Positions 19,893-29,101 of a stretch of DNA of 64,000 bases are shown here, piece by piece. The notes under the pieces are model-generated. The model was not told the DNA's origin. It made no database searches and saw nothing but the letters and a program-made list of their open reading frames with translations. The stretch comes from DATJCV01 sp963707665 (lineage in GTDB: Bacteria > Pseudomonadota > Gammaproteobacteria > Burkholderiales > Burkholderiaceae_D): contig CAVPQU010000023.1 of the NCBI GenBank assembly GCA_963707665.1, forward strand, positions 67,732 to 131,731, in the 5' to 3' direction. A program made the translations under genes and the position numbers. Each line of letters opens with the position of its first letter. Position 1 is the stretch's first letter.

Positions 19893-21716
19893 ATGTCCTC
19901 CATGATCCTTTCCCGTCGCGATCTCGAATTCCTGCTGTACGAATGGCTGGATGTCGAGAGCCTGACCAGCCGCCCGCGCTTCGCTGACCACAGCCGCGAA
20001 ACCTTCGACGCGGCGATCGACACCTGCGAGCAGATCGCGACCGACTTGTTCGCGCCGCACAACAAGAAGAACGACCAACAGGAGCCGCATTTCGACGGCG
20101 AACGGGTGCAGATGATCCCCGAAGTCGGCGCCGCGCTGAAGGTGTTCGTCGACGCCGGCCTGATGGCCGCCGGGCAGGATTTCGAGCGCGGCGGCATGCA
20201 GTTGCCGTGCGTGGTGGAAAAAGCCGGTTTCGCCTACTTCAAGGGCGCCAACGTCGGCACCGCTTCGTATCCGTTTTTGACCATCGGCAACGCCAACACG
20301 CTGCTGAAATGCGGCACGCCGGAGCAGATCGAGACCTTCGTCAAGCCGATGCTCGAAGGGCGCTTCTTCGGCACCATGTGCCTGTCGGAGCCGCAAGCCG
20401 GCTCTTCGTTGTCGGACATCGTCACCCGCGCCGAACCGCAAGCCGACGGCAGCTACCGGCTGCGCGGCAACAAGATGTGGATCTCGGCCGGCGAACACGA
20501 GCTGTCGGAAAACATCGTGCACCTGGTGCTGGCCAAGATCCCGGATGAAAACGGCAAGCTGATCCCCGGCGTCAAAGGCATTTCGCTGTTCATCGTGCCG
20601 AAGAAATTGGTCAACGCCGACGGCTCGCTGGGCGAGCGCAACGACGTCGTGCTGGCCGGCCTGAACCACAAGATGGGCTATCGCGGCACCACCAACTGCC
20701 TGCTGAATTTCGGCGAAGGCAAGTTCAAGCCGCAGGGCAAGGCCGGCGCCATCGGCTATCTGGTTGGCCAGCCGCACAAGGGCCTGGCCAACATGTTCCA
20801 CATGATGAACGAGGCGCGCATCGGCGTCGGCCTGGGCGCCGTCATGCTCGGCTACACCGGCTACCTGCACGCGCTCGACTATGCGCGCAACCGGCCGCAG
20901 GGACGCCATCCGCAAGCCAAGGACCCGGCCCAGCCGCAAGTCGCGATCATCGAACACACCGACGTCAAGCGCATGCTGCTGGCGCAAAAAAGCTATGTCG
21001 AAGGCGGCCTGGCGCTGACTTTGTATTGCGCGCGGCTGGTGGACGAGGAACGCAGCGCCGAGGACGAAGCGGCGCGCGCCCACGCCAGCCTGCTGCTCGA
21101 GATCCTGACGCCGATCGCCAAATCCTGGCCCTCGCAATGGTGCCTGGAAGCCAACAGCCTGGCGATCCAGGTGCACGGCGGCTACGGCTACACGCGCGAA
21201 TACAACGTCGAGCAGTTCTACCGCGACAACCGCCTGAACCCGATCCACGAAGGCACGCACGGCATCCAGGGCCTGGATCTGCTGGGGCGCAAGGTGGCTA
21301 TGCGCGATGGCGCGGCGCTGAAGGCGCTGGCCGCCGAAATGCAGAAGACGATGGCGCGCGCGCAGCAACAGCCGCTCTTGTCCGAATATGCCACCGCGCT
21401 GGGCGCCGCACTGCAGCGGGTGGCGACGGTGACGCAGGCCCTGTATGCGGCGGGCGACCTGAACAAGACGCTGGCCAATGCTTCGCTGTATCTGGAAGCC
21501 TTCGGCCATACCGTGGTGGCGTGGATCTGGCTGGAACAGGCGCTGCTGGCGGTGGATCGCGAGGGCCATGAGGTTCACGACGGCGACTTCTATTGCGGCA
21601 AATTGCAGGCCTGCCGTTACTTCTTCCGCTGGGAATTACCGAAGGTGCAGCAACAGCTAGACCTTTTGGCAAGCGTTGACACCACCACTCTCGACATGCA
21701 GGATGCATGGTTTTAA
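19893..21716 (+). CDS. Acyl-CoA dehydrogenase, long (about 600 aa) type
   Basis: A FAD-dependent acyl-CoA dehydrogenase that introduces the alpha-beta double bond in acyl-CoA. The 607-residue size and the extra C-terminal domain resemble the DmdC and FadE5-like long subfamily rather than the 380-residue short-chain enzymes. Key blocks are MCLSEPQAGSSLSDI (flavin and acyl contacts), RLRGNKMWISAGEHEL, LNHKMGYRGTTNC, EARIGVGLGAVMLG and IQVHGGYGYTREYNVEQFYRD, with the catalytic base expected just after in DNRLNPIHEGT. The ATG at 19893 was chosen by N-terminal fit. The neighbouring thiolase supports a catabolic role. Substrate chain length is unknown. Confidence 0.93.
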   Translation: MSSMILSRRDLEFLLYEWLDVESLTSRPRFADHSRETFDAAIDTCEQIATDLFAPHNKKNDQQEPHFDGERVQMIPEVGAALKVFVDAGLMAAGQDFERGGMQLPCVVEKAGFAYFKGANVGTASYPFLTIGNANTLLKCGTPEQIETFVKPMLEGRFFGTMCLSEPQAGSSLSDIVTRAEPQADGSYRLRGNKMWISAGEHELSENIVHLVLAKIPDENGKLIPGVKGISLFIVPKKLVNADGSLGERNDVVLAGLNHKMGYRGTTNCLLNFGEGKFKPQGKAGAIGYLVGQPHKGLANMFHMMNEARIGVGLGAVMLGYTGYLHALDYARNRPQGRHPQAKDPAQPQVAIIEHTDVKRMLLAQKSYVEGGLALTLYCARLVDEERSAEDEAARAHASLLLEILTPIAKSWPSQWCLEANSLAIQVHGGYGYTREYNVEQFYRDNRLNPIHEGTHGIQGLDLLGRKVAMRDGAALKALAAEMQKTMARAQQQPLLSEYATALGAALQRVATVTQALYAAGDLNKTLANASLYLEAFGHTVVAWIWLEQALLAVDREGHEVHDGDFYCGKLQACRYFFRWELPKVQQQLDLLASVDTTTLDMQDAWF

Positions 21717-21776
21717 AAGACCTGCCTGGGGCGGCCGCGCAAGCGCAGAACCAGGCGCTTTTTGAGGCTGGACAGG

Positions 21777-22079
21777 ATGCTCAAGCACATCGTGATGTGG
21801 AAATTGAAAGAACACGCGGAGGGCGCCGATCGCGCCACCAACGCCCGCAAGATGAAGACGCTGCTGGATGGCTGTGCCAACATCGTGCCCGGCATTGTCA
21901 AGTTTGAAACCGCGCTGGCCCAGCCCGGCCTGGAATGCACCTACGATGTCGTGCTGTACTCCGAGTTCGAGTCCGGTGCCGCGCTCGACGCCTACCAGGC
22001 CCACCCACAGCACCAGGCGTTGAAGCCGTTCATCGGCGCCGTGCGCGAAGCGCGTCAATGCATGGATTACGAATCCTGA
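21777..22079 (+). CDS. Dabb family protein (stress-responsive alpha/beta barrel)
   Basis: The 100-residue product starts MLKHIVMWKLKEHAEGADRA, the typical Dabb N-terminus. Later features are the family pattern DVVLYSEFESGAALDAYQAHPQHQALKPF and a short C-terminal helix. Dabb proteins are small dimeric ferredoxin-like barrels; a few are enzymes of polyketide cyclisation or bind small molecules, and most are uncharacterised. The ATG at 21777 follows GGACAGG. It lies 60 bp after the acyl-CoA dehydrogenase and may be co-transcribed with it. Confidence 0.88.
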   Translation: MLKHIVMWKLKEHAEGADRATNARKMKTLLDGCANIVPGIVKFETALAQPGLECTYDVVLYSEFESGAALDAYQAHPQHQALKPFIGAVREARQCMDYES

Positions 22080-22192
22080 CGCGCTTTTGCGTCGCCAATT
22101 GCGGCTGATGCCGCCTTTTATTTTTCCACTCAGGCCGCACTTAACATGCATTAAGGACGGCGTTGCTGCCGTTGACTACACTGCGCCGGTCA

Positions 22193-22249
22193 GCAGCACA
22201 TTAACCAGAGCAGCACATTAACCAAGGCAGCACATTAACCAAAGCAGCA
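22193..22249 (+). repeat. 17-bp direct tandem repeat, three copies plus a partial
   Basis: GCAGCACATTAACCARR is repeated at 22193-22209, 22210-22226 and 22227-22243, with a six-base partial at 22244. Copies differ only in the last two bases. The array ends about 50 bp before the GTG of the SafE-like gene. Each unit contains ATTAACC, so it could be a multimerised protein site, or simple slippage. It is too short and unspaced to be CRISPR. Confidence 0.8.
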
Positions 22250-22300
22250 TGATTATTTTGACCATTCCGGCCAACGCCACCTGCGCGGGCCAGTTGCCGC

Positions 22301-23092
22301 GTGCTTAGCGCCGCCGGCCTGAATCTGCTGCCGATCGCAATGATCGGTCTGCTGGGCGGCGTCCATTGCATCGGCATGTGCGGCGGCATCGTCAGCGCGC
22401 TGTCGGTAGCTGCGCAGCCGCGCCCGGCTTTCCCGGTGGCGGTGGTGACCCAGACCGGCAGCAGTGTGCTGGATGGCGCCTCGAAGGTGCTGGCCTATAA
22501 CCTGGGTCGGATCGGCAGCTATACGCTGGCCGGCGCCATCGCCGGCGGCGCGGCGGGCGCCGCCGGACGCGGCATCGGCACGCTGACCAGCATGTCCTCG
22601 CTGCAGATCGGCGGCTACTGGCTGGCCAACCTGATGCTGATCGCGCTCGGCCTGTACCTGACAGGCCTGTGGCAGGGCCTGTCCCGATTGGAAGTGGCCG
22701 GCCAGCGACTATGGCGCCGCATACAGCCGATTACCCGCTATTTCCTGCCAATGGATAGCCCCGCCAAGGCGTTGGCGCTGGGCGGCCTGTGGGGCTGGCT
22801 GCCATGCGGCATGGTGTACAGCGTGCTATTGACCGCGATGTTGACCGCTTCCGCGTGGTCCGGTGCGCTGGTGATGCTGGCGTTCGGTCTGGGCACCTTG
22901 CCGAACCTGGTGGCAATGGGTTTGCTGGGTACCCGCCTGCAGGCCTGGACCCGGCGCCGCAGCGTGCGCCTGGGCGCCGGCCTGCTGGTGCTGGCATTCG
23001 GCGTCCTCGGCCTGGTGCGGGTCAGCAATGGCCTGTCGTTCGGCTGGCTGGATGCCATATGCATCACGCCGCCTGGCGGAGCAGGGCGATGA
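22301..23092 (+). CDS. Sulfite exporter TauE/SafE-like membrane protein linked to cbb3 biogenesis
   Basis: A 263-residue inner-membrane protein with about six hydrophobic segments. The N-terminal helix carries GLLGGVHCIGMCGGIVSAL, a Cys-containing motif typical of the DsbD_2/SafE-like proteins found next to CcoI. A second motif, GGLWGWLPCGMVYSVLL, repeats the pattern in the second half. The family is thought to aid metal or redox handling for respiratory oxidase assembly; the exact role here is inferred from context. The likely start is GTG at 22301. The stop overlaps the ATG of ccoI (ATGA), so the two are translationally coupled. Confidence 0.85.
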   Translation: MLSAAGLNLLPIAMIGLLGGVHCIGMCGGIVSALSVAAQPRPAFPVAVVTQTGSSVLDGASKVLAYNLGRIGSYTLAGAIAGGAAGAAGRGIGTLTSMSSLQIGGYWLANLMLIALGLYLTGLWQGLSRLEVAGQRLWRRIQPITRYFLPMDSPAKALALGGLWGWLPCGMVYSVLLTAMLTASAWSGALVMLAFGLGTLPNLVAMGLLGTRLQAWTRRRSVRLGAGLLVLAFGVLGLVRVSNGLSFGWLDAICITPPGGAGR

Positions 23093-25587
23093 GCGGCAAC
23101 GTGTCGGAGTGCTTCCATTGCGGCTTGCCGGTACCGCCGGGGGCTCCATGGTCGGTATCGATCGATGGAGTGATGCAGCCGATGTGCTGTCCCGGTTGCG
23201 CTGCGGTTGCTGATGCCATTGTCAAGACCAGTGGCAGCGAGTATTACCGCACCCGCACCGGTTTTTCCGCGACCGCGGAACAGGCCAGCCTGGTCCCGCC
23301 CGAATTGCTGCTGTATGACAGTCCCGAAGCCGCCGCCGTCTTCGATGCCGACGGCGATGCTGGTGAAGCGATTTTGTCAGTCGAAGGCATTCGTTGCTCC
23401 GCTTGCGTCTGGCTGATCGAGCGTCGCCTGTTGCGGGTGGCGGGAGTCCAAAGCGCGCACCTGAACGTGGCGACCGAACGCCTGCAGGTGCGCTGGACCA
23501 AGGCAATGTGCAAGCCGAGCGACATCCTGGCCGCGGTGCGGGAGATTGGCTATGCCGCCTATCCATTCGATCCGGTGCGGCATGGCGAGCAACTGCGCCG
23601 CGCCGGCCGCACGCTGGGGCGGCAACTGTTCGTCGCCGGCCTGTCGATGATGCAAGTGATGATGTATGCGGTGCCGGTGTACCTGGCTGGCGATGGCACG
23701 ATGGATGCCGAGATGGAAAGCCTGATGCGCTGGGCCAGCCTGCTGCTGACCTTGCCGGCGCTGGTGTATTCGGCGCAGCCATTTTTCCGTTCCGCCTGGC
23801 GCGACCTGCGCAACCGCACGCTGGGGATGGACGTGCCGGTGGTGCTCGGCATCTCTGCTGCCTTTGTCGCCAGCCTGGTGGCGACCTGGCGCGGCCATGG
23901 CGAGGTGTATTTCGATTCGGTGACGATGTTCATCTTCCTGCTGCTGTGCAGCCGCTACCTGGAGCTGCTGGCGCGGCGCAAGGCGGCCTCGGCATTGGAG
24001 CGCATGCAGCATGCGCTGCCGGATGCGGCCGCGCTGCTGGCCGGCTATCCGGCAGGACGGGAGACGCAATTGGTGCCGGCGGCGCAACTGCGCGCCGGCG
24101 ATGTCATCCTGGTCAAGCCGGGTGAAGCGATTGCCGCCGACGGCGTGATCATCGAAGGCGCAACCAGCATCGACGCCTCGCTGTTGACTGGCGAAAGCCG
24201 CCCGCTGCACAAGAGCGTCGGCGACAGCCTGCCGGGCGGCGCGCTCAACGCCACCCAACCAATCGTGCTGCGAGTGACACAGGCCGCGCGCGACAGCACC
24301 CTGTCGGCACTGTTGAAGCTGGTCGAACGGGCCGGACAAAGCAAGCCGCAGTTGGCATTGTGGGCCGACAAGGTAGCGGCCTGGTTTGTGGCGGCGCTAT
24401 TGCTGTTCGCGCTGGTGATATTCGGAGTGTGGCAATGGCTGGACGCCGATCGTGCCTGGCCGATTGCGATCGCGGTGCTGGTCGTTTCCTGTCCTTGCGC
24501 CTTGTCGCTGGCTACGCCTTCGGCGCTGGCGGCGGCGACCGACCGCCTGGTCAGGCAAGGCGTGCTGGTGGTGCGGCCGCACGTGCTGGAGACCCTGCAT
24601 CGGGCCACGCACGTGGTGTTCGACAAGACCGGTACGCTGACGGTCGGCATGCCAGTCTTGCGCCATGTCGAGACTTTCGGTCGGGCGCAGAGGCAGCCTA
24701 GCCTGGCGCTGGCGGCGGCGCTGGAAGCGTCCAGCGCTCACCCGCTGGGGCAGGCGATCATAGCCGCAGCGCCATCAACTGGCTTGCCGCAGGCCAGCGA
24801 GGTGAGCTACAGCACCGGCAAGGGCCTGGCCGGCATGATCGACGGCGTGCATTACCGGCTGGGCAGCGCCGCCTTCGTGGCGGAGCTGAGCGGCGCTGGC
24901 GACGACATGGCGGCCGTGCCTGCAACCGACATGACGGCGGTGTATCTGGGCAGCGCCGCCGGATGGATAGCGCGCTTCGATCTGGCCGATGCTTTGCGCA
25001 CCGATGCGCGCGAAGTGGTGGAGCGTTTTCGCGCCGCCGGTAAACAGATCGTGCTGCTCTCTGGCGACGAGCAAGGGGTGACCGCGAGCATCGCTGCCGA
25101 ACTCGGTATCGACAGCGCGCTGGGTGGCCAGCTGCCGGAGCAGAAACTGGCCTATGTGCAGCAATTGCAGCGCCAGGGCGCGGTGGTGGCAATGGTGGGC
25201 GACGGCATTAACGACGCCGCGGTATTGCGCGCCGCCGATGTGTCGTTTGCCATGGGCGGCGGCGCTGCTCTGGCGCAGGCGCAGGCCGATACCGTGCTGC
25301 TCGCGGGGCGATTGACACTGGTGTGGGAAGCGACCCGCGCCGCAACGCAAACGATGGCGGTGGTGCGCCAGAACCTGGGCTGGGCTACCGCGTATAATGC
25401 GCTCGCCATTCCGGCGGCGGCGCTGGGCTGGCTCAATCCCTGGCTTTCTTCGGTCGGCATGTCGCTCAGCTCGGCGCTGGTGGTGGCCAATGCAATGCGC
25501 TTGCGGCGCCTGCCGGCATCGACGGCGCGGTCGCAGCCGGCGGTATCGGGTGACGCCGTACAGCCCCTCGGGCAACTTCAGGACTAG
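23089..25587 (+). CDS. ccoI: Copper-translocating P-type ATPase CcoI (FixI)
   Basis: CcoI/FixI-type ATPases export Cu(I) from the cytoplasm to support copper insertion into cbb3 oxidase. The protein of about 832 residues starts MSGNVSECFHCGLPV. It has an N-terminal Cys-rich metal region (CFHCG, MCCPGC), a heavy-metal domain with CSACVWLIER, about eight membrane helices, the SCPCALSLATP ion site, the phosphorylation motif DKTGTLTVG, the HP of SSAHPLGQAI and GDGINDAAVL. The frame is open further upstream, but the ATG at 23089 coincides with the preceding stop and fits the family. ccoS follows 4 bp later. Confidence 0.95.
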   Translation: MSGNVSECFHCGLPVPPGAPWSVSIDGVMQPMCCPGCAAVADAIVKTSGSEYYRTRTGFSATAEQASLVPPELLLYDSPEAAAVFDADGDAGEAILSVEGIRCSACVWLIERRLLRVAGVQSAHLNVATERLQVRWTKAMCKPSDILAAVREIGYAAYPFDPVRHGEQLRRAGRTLGRQLFVAGLSMMQVMMYAVPVYLAGDGTMDAEMESLMRWASLLLTLPALVYSAQPFFRSAWRDLRNRTLGMDVPVVLGISAAFVASLVATWRGHGEVYFDSVTMFIFLLLCSRYLELLARRKAASALERMQHALPDAAALLAGYPAGRETQLVPAAQLRAGDVILVKPGEAIAADGVIIEGATSIDASLLTGESRPLHKSVGDSLPGGALNATQPIVLRVTQAARDSTLSALLKLVERAGQSKPQLALWADKVAAWFVAALLLFALVIFGVWQWLDADRAWPIAIAVLVVSCPCALSLATPSALAAATDRLVRQGVLVVRPHVLETLHRATHVVFDKTGTLTVGMPVLRHVETFGRAQRQPSLALAAALEASSAHPLGQAIIAAAPSTGLPQASEVSYSTGKGLAGMIDGVHYRLGSAAFVAELSGAGDDMAAVPATDMTAVYLGSAAGWIARFDLADALRTDAREVVERFRAAGKQIVLLSGDEQGVTASIAAELGIDSALGGQLPEQKLAYVQQLQRQGAVVAMVGDGINDAAVLRAADVSFAMGGGAALAQAQADTVLLAGRLTLVWEATRAATQTMAVVRQNLGWATAYNALAIPAAALGWLNPWLSSVGMSLSSALVVANAMRLRRLPASTARSQPAVSGDAVQPLGQLQD

Positions 25588-25591
25588 TCGG

Positions 25592-25765
25592 ATGGAAGCG
25601 CTTTATCTGTTGATTCCGCTCAGCATCGTGGTCGTGTTTCTGGCGATATGGGTGTTTTTCAAGGCCTCGGATAGCGGCCAATTCGACGACTTGGTGGGGC
25701 CGGGATTGCGTCTTTTGCAAGACGATGACCGGGCTCAGCCCGAAGACAAAAAACAGTCGAATTGA
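25592..25765 (+). CDS. ccoS: cbb3-type cytochrome oxidase assembly protein CcoS
   Basis: The 57-residue product has a single N-terminal membrane helix (LYLLIPLSIVVVFLAIWVFF) followed by KASDSGQFDDLVGPGLRLL. The SGQFDDL pattern is the CcoS signature. CcoS is needed for cofactor insertion into cbb3 oxidase in Rhodobacter. It sits 4 bp after ccoI and about 110 bp before the ccoN start, with an FNR-type box in between, so ccoN probably has its own promoter. Confidence 0.93.
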   Translation: MEALYLLIPLSIVVVFLAIWVFFKASDSGQFDDLVGPGLRLLQDDDRAQPEDKKQSN

Positions 25766-25803
25766 GGCCTGCAGCTGGACCAAATTGCTGCGCTGCATTA
25801 ATA

Positions 25804-25817
25804 TTGATCTATATCAA
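25804..25817 (+). promoter_or_regulatory. FNR/ANR-type box upstream of ccoN
   Basis: TTGATCTATATCAA is a perfect match to the FNR consensus TTGAT-N4-ATCAA, centred about 67 bp before the ccoN start. It predicts oxygen-responsive activation of ccoNOQP by an FNR/ANR family regulator when oxygen is low, as known for cbb3 operons. The regulator gene is not in this window. Confidence 0.88.
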
Positions 25818-25877
25818 GGAATTTACAGTTGCAAGTTAATAACCTTACTGCTGTCATGGCATTTTTCGGGAGCGTCT

Positions 25878-27305
25878 GTGAGTAGCGCACAAAACTATAA
25901 CTATCGGGTCATCAAGCAGTTCACGATCGCCACCGTGGTTTGGGGCGTGGTGGGCATGCTGGTTGGGGTCTTCATCGCGGCCCAGCTGGCTTGGCCGGCA
26001 TTGAATTTCGACATACCGTGGCTGACTTATGGACGCTTGCGGCCCTTGCACACCAATGCCGTAATTTTTGCATTTGGCGGCAGTGCATTATTTGCCACAT
26101 CGTATTATGTTGTGCAACGCACAAGCCAAGTCCGGCTGTTTTCGGACCGGCTGGCGGCGTTCACCTTCTGGGGCTGGCAGGCGGTCCTCGTCGGCGCCGT
26201 CATCAGCCTGCCGATGGGATGGACGCGCGCCAAGGAATATGCCGAACTCGAATGGCCCCTGACGATCCTGATCGCACTGGTCTGGGTGGCCTACGCGGTG
26301 GTGTTCTTCGGCACGCTGGTCAAGCGCCGCGTCCAGCACATTTACGTCGCCAACTGGTTTTTCGGCGCCTACATCCTGACCATCGCGATACTGCACATCG
26401 TCAATGGCGCCTCGATGCCGGCCACGCTGACCAAGTCGTATTCAGCTTATACCGGCGTACAGGACGCGATGATCCAGTGGTGGTACGGCCATAATGCGGT
26501 CGGTTTTTTCCTGACCGCCGGCTTCCTCGGCATGATGTACTACTTCATCCCGAAGCAGGTCGAGCGCCCGGTGTATTCCTACCGGCTGTCGATCGTCCAC
26601 TTCTGGGCGCTGATCTTCACCTACATGTGGGCCGGCCCGCACCACCTGCACTACACCGCGCTGCCGGACTGGACGCAATCGGTCGGCATGGTGTTTTCGC
26701 TGATCCTGCTGGCACCGTCCTGGGGCGGCATGATCAACGGCATGATGACGATGTCGGGCGCCTGGCACAAGCTGCGGTCGGATCCGATCCTGAAGTTCTT
26801 GATCGTCTCGCTGTCGTTCTACGCCATCGCCACCTTCGAGGGGCCGATGATGTCGATCAAGACCGTCAATGCGCTGTCGCACTACACCGACTGGACCATC
26901 GGCCACGTGCATGCCGGTGCGCTGGGCTGGGTGGGTTTCATCACCATGGGTTCGATCTACTACCTGATTCCGCGCCTGTTCGGCAAGCCTGAAATGTGGA
27001 GCAAGCAGCTGATCGAGGTGCACTTCTGGGTCGCCACCATCGGCATCGTGCTGTACATCGCCGCGATGTGGATCGCCGGCGTGATGCAAGGCTTGATGTG
27101 GCGCGCAGTGAATGCCGACGGCACGCTGACCTACACCTTCGTCGAAGCGGTCAAGGCTACCTATCCGTACTACGTGATTCGCTTCACCGGCGGCTTGCTG
27201 TACTTGAGCGGCATGGTGCTGATGGCGATCAACCTGTACATGACCGCCCGTGACAGCGAAACCGTCACTGCGCGCATTCCGGCGGTGGCCGGCAGCCACG
27301 CCTGA
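25878..27305 (+). CDS. ccoN: cbb3-type cytochrome c oxidase subunit I CcoN
   Basis: CcoN is the catalytic haem-copper subunit of the high-affinity cbb3 terminal oxidase in the inner membrane, with a low-spin haem and the haem b3-CuB centre. The 475-residue product starts at GTG (VSSAQNYNYRVIKQF) after GGGAG; the frame is open upstream but family proteins start here. About 12 membrane segments are visible. Metal-ligand regions are LHTNAVIFAFGG, WWYGHNAVGFFLTAG, MWAGPHHLHYTALPDW and IGHVHAGALGWVGF. It is the first gene of ccoNOQP and follows a perfect FNR box. Confidence 0.97.
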   Translation: MSSAQNYNYRVIKQFTIATVVWGVVGMLVGVFIAAQLAWPALNFDIPWLTYGRLRPLHTNAVIFAFGGSALFATSYYVVQRTSQVRLFSDRLAAFTFWGWQAVLVGAVISLPMGWTRAKEYAELEWPLTILIALVWVAYAVVFFGTLVKRRVQHIYVANWFFGAYILTIAILHIVNGASMPATLTKSYSAYTGVQDAMIQWWYGHNAVGFFLTAGFLGMMYYFIPKQVERPVYSYRLSIVHFWALIFTYMWAGPHHLHYTALPDWTQSVGMVFSLILLAPSWGGMINGMMTMSGAWHKLRSDPILKFLIVSLSFYAIATFEGPMMSIKTVNALSHYTDWTIGHVHAGALGWVGFITMGSIYYLIPRLFGKPEMWSKQLIEVHFWVATIGIVLYIAAMWIAGVMQGLMWRAVNADGTLTYTFVEAVKATYPYYVIRFTGGLLYLSGMVLMAINLYMTARDSETVTARIPAVAGSHA

Positions 27306-27322
27306 ACTGAGGAGTCGAGAGA

Positions 27323-27937
27323 ATGAAATTTACCCACGAGTGGATCGAAAAAAATCCCTGGCTGTTGATTGCGCTGACGGTGCTGGTGGTCAGCGTCGGC
27401 GGCCTGGTTGAAATCGTGCCGCTGTTCTTCCAGAAATCGACCACCGAACCGGTGGCAGGGCTGCAGCCTTATTCGCCGCTGCGATTGATGGGACGCGACA
27501 TTTACGTGCGTGAAGGCTGCTACAACTGCCACTCGCAGATGATCCGGCCGTTCCGCGCCGAAACCGAGCGCTATGGTCACTATTCGGTGGCCGGCGAATT
27601 CGTCTACGACCGTCCATTCCAGTGGGGCTCGAAGCGTACCGGCCCGGACCTGGCGCGCGTCGGCGGCCGCTATAGCGACGAATGGCACCGCGTGCACCTG
27701 GACGATCCGCGCGCGGTGGTGCCGGAATCGAACATGCCGGGTTATCCATGGTTGGCCAAAACCAAGCTGGATCCGCAAGATGTATTGCCGAAGCTGCGCG
27801 CGCTGAAGCGTCTCGGCGACCCCTACACCGATGCGGACATCGCAGAGGCACCCAAAGAGCTGGTCGACAAGACCGAGCAGGATGCGCTGATTGCCTACCT
27901 GCAAGGCCTCGGCGTCCATATCAAGACCAAGAGGTAG
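27323..27937 (+). CDS. ccoO: cbb3-type cytochrome c oxidase subunit II CcoO
   Basis: CcoO is the membrane-anchored monohaem cytochrome c that passes electrons to CcoN. The 204-residue product has an N-terminal helix (NPWLLIALTVLVVSVGGLVEI) and a single haem motif, CYNCH, in GRDIYVREGCYNCHSQMIRP. The distal Met is expected in PESNMPGYPWL. It starts 17 bp after ccoN with GGAGTCGAGAGA as ribosome site and is the second gene of the operon. Confidence 0.97.
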   Translation: MKFTHEWIEKNPWLLIALTVLVVSVGGLVEIVPLFFQKSTTEPVAGLQPYSPLRLMGRDIYVREGCYNCHSQMIRPFRAETERYGHYSVAGEFVYDRPFQWGSKRTGPDLARVGGRYSDEWHRVHLDDPRAVVPESNMPGYPWLAKTKLDPQDVLPKLRALKRLGDPYTDADIAEAPKELVDKTEQDALIAYLQGLGVHIKTKR

Positions 27938-27945
27938 GGCTGTCC

Positions 27946-28122
27946 ATGGAAAACCTGTTTGCGGACGCCCGCAGCGTGATTACCGTCGTCAGTTTTCTGA
28001 CCTTCGTCGGTATCGTCTGCTGGGCCTATCTGGGCCATCGCGGCAAGGATTTTGACGCCGCCGCCAACCTGCCGTTTGCCGACGAGCCGGCCGAGCATCT
28101 ACCAAGGAGCCGTGATGTCTGA
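27946..28122 (+). CDS. ccoQ: cbb3-type cytochrome oxidase small subunit CcoQ
   Basis: The 58-residue product MENLFADARSVITVVSFLTF continues as one membrane helix through VGIVCWAYLGHRGKDFDAAA and ends in an acidic tail. CcoQ stabilises the cbb3 complex. It lies 8 bp after ccoO and its end overlaps the start of ccoP by 8 bp, the normal ccoNOQP packing. There is no catalytic motif, as expected. Confidence 0.9.
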   Translation: MENLFADARSVITVVSFLTFVGIVCWAYLGHRGKDFDAAANLPFADEPAEHLPRSRDV

Positions 28123-29044
28123 TTTCACCAGTGAATTCTGGAGTTTCTATGTGGCGGCGCTGACGCTGATCGGCATGGTCGCCTGTGGCCTGCTGTTATG
28201 GTCGCAATCGACCCACCGCGTCAAGCTCGAAGAGGGCAAGCCGGCCGACGGTACCACCGGCCACGTCTGGGACGAAGACCTGACCGAACTCAATAACCCG
28301 CTGCCGCGCTGGTGGATGTGGCTGTTCTACCTGACCATCGTGTTCGGACTGGCATATCTGCTGCTGTACCCGGGCCTGGGTACTTTCGCCGGCAAGCTGG
28401 GCTGGAAATCATCCGGCGCATACCAGGCCGAACTGGCCAAGGCCGACGCCGATTACGGCCCGCTGTTCAACGGCTATCTGGACCAGGATCTGAAGGCGGT
28501 GGCGGCCGATCCGCAGGCGCGCGCGATCGGCGAGCGCCTGTTCCTGACCTACTGCGCCCAGTGCCATGGCTCTGATGCACGCGGCAGCAAGGGCTTCCCG
28601 AACCTGACCGACAAGGACTGGCTGTACGGCGGCACGCCCGAGATCATCAAGACCACCATCCTCAAAGGGCGTCATGGCGTGATGCCGCCGATGGAGGCCG
28701 CGCTCGGCGGAGCGCAGGATACGGACAACGTCGCGCATTACGTACTGAGTCTGTCCGGCTCGACCCACGACCCGATCAAGGCGGCGTTCGGCAAGCCGAA
28801 ATTCGCCGCCTGTGCCGCCTGCCATAATGCGGACGGCAGCGGCAACCAGGCGCTGGGAGCGCCCAATCTGGCCGATAAGGTCTGGCTGTATGGCGGCAGC
28901 GCCGCGACCATCATGGAAACCATTCGCAAAGGCCGCGACAACACCATGCCGCCGTTCGAGGATTTCCTCGGTGAAGCCAAGGTGCATGTGCTGGCGGCTT
29001 ACGTCTGGGGCATGTCGAACAAGAGCCCGGAGGCGGCGAAGTAA
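28115..29044 (+). CDS. ccoP: cbb3-type cytochrome c oxidase subunit III CcoP (dihaem)
   Basis: CcoP is the dihaem cytochrome c entry point for electrons to cbb3 oxidase. The ATG at 28115 overlaps the end of ccoQ; the frame is open further upstream but that part is ccoQ sequence. The 309-residue product has two N-terminal membrane segments (FYVAALTLIGMVACGLLLW and WMWLFYLTIVFGLAYLLLY) and two haem sites, CAQCH and CAACH. Each is followed by a GxMPP-type axial Met region (GVMPPMEAAL, NTMPPFEDFL). A GGAGTAT element follows 57 bp downstream. Confidence 0.96.
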   Translation: MSDFTSEFWSFYVAALTLIGMVACGLLLWSQSTHRVKLEEGKPADGTTGHVWDEDLTELNNPLPRWWMWLFYLTIVFGLAYLLLYPGLGTFAGKLGWKSSGAYQAELAKADADYGPLFNGYLDQDLKAVAADPQARAIGERLFLTYCAQCHGSDARGSKGFPNLTDKDWLYGGTPEIIKTTILKGRHGVMPPMEAALGGAQDTDNVAHYVLSLSGSTHDPIKAAFGKPKFAACAACHNADGSGNQALGAPNLADKVWLYGGSAATIMETIRKGRDNTMPPFEDFLGEAKVHVLAAYVWGMSNKSPEAAK

Positions 29045-29101
29045 TGGCGTGCTAGCTACACGCATCTCGACCGCTATCCCATTTGCCCGAATGGGGTAGC
29101 C

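Noticed and set aside
22193..22249. The 17-bp tandem repeat as a CRISPR array
   Set aside because: Units are adjacent with no spacers, are shorter than CRISPR repeats, and no cas genes are nearby.
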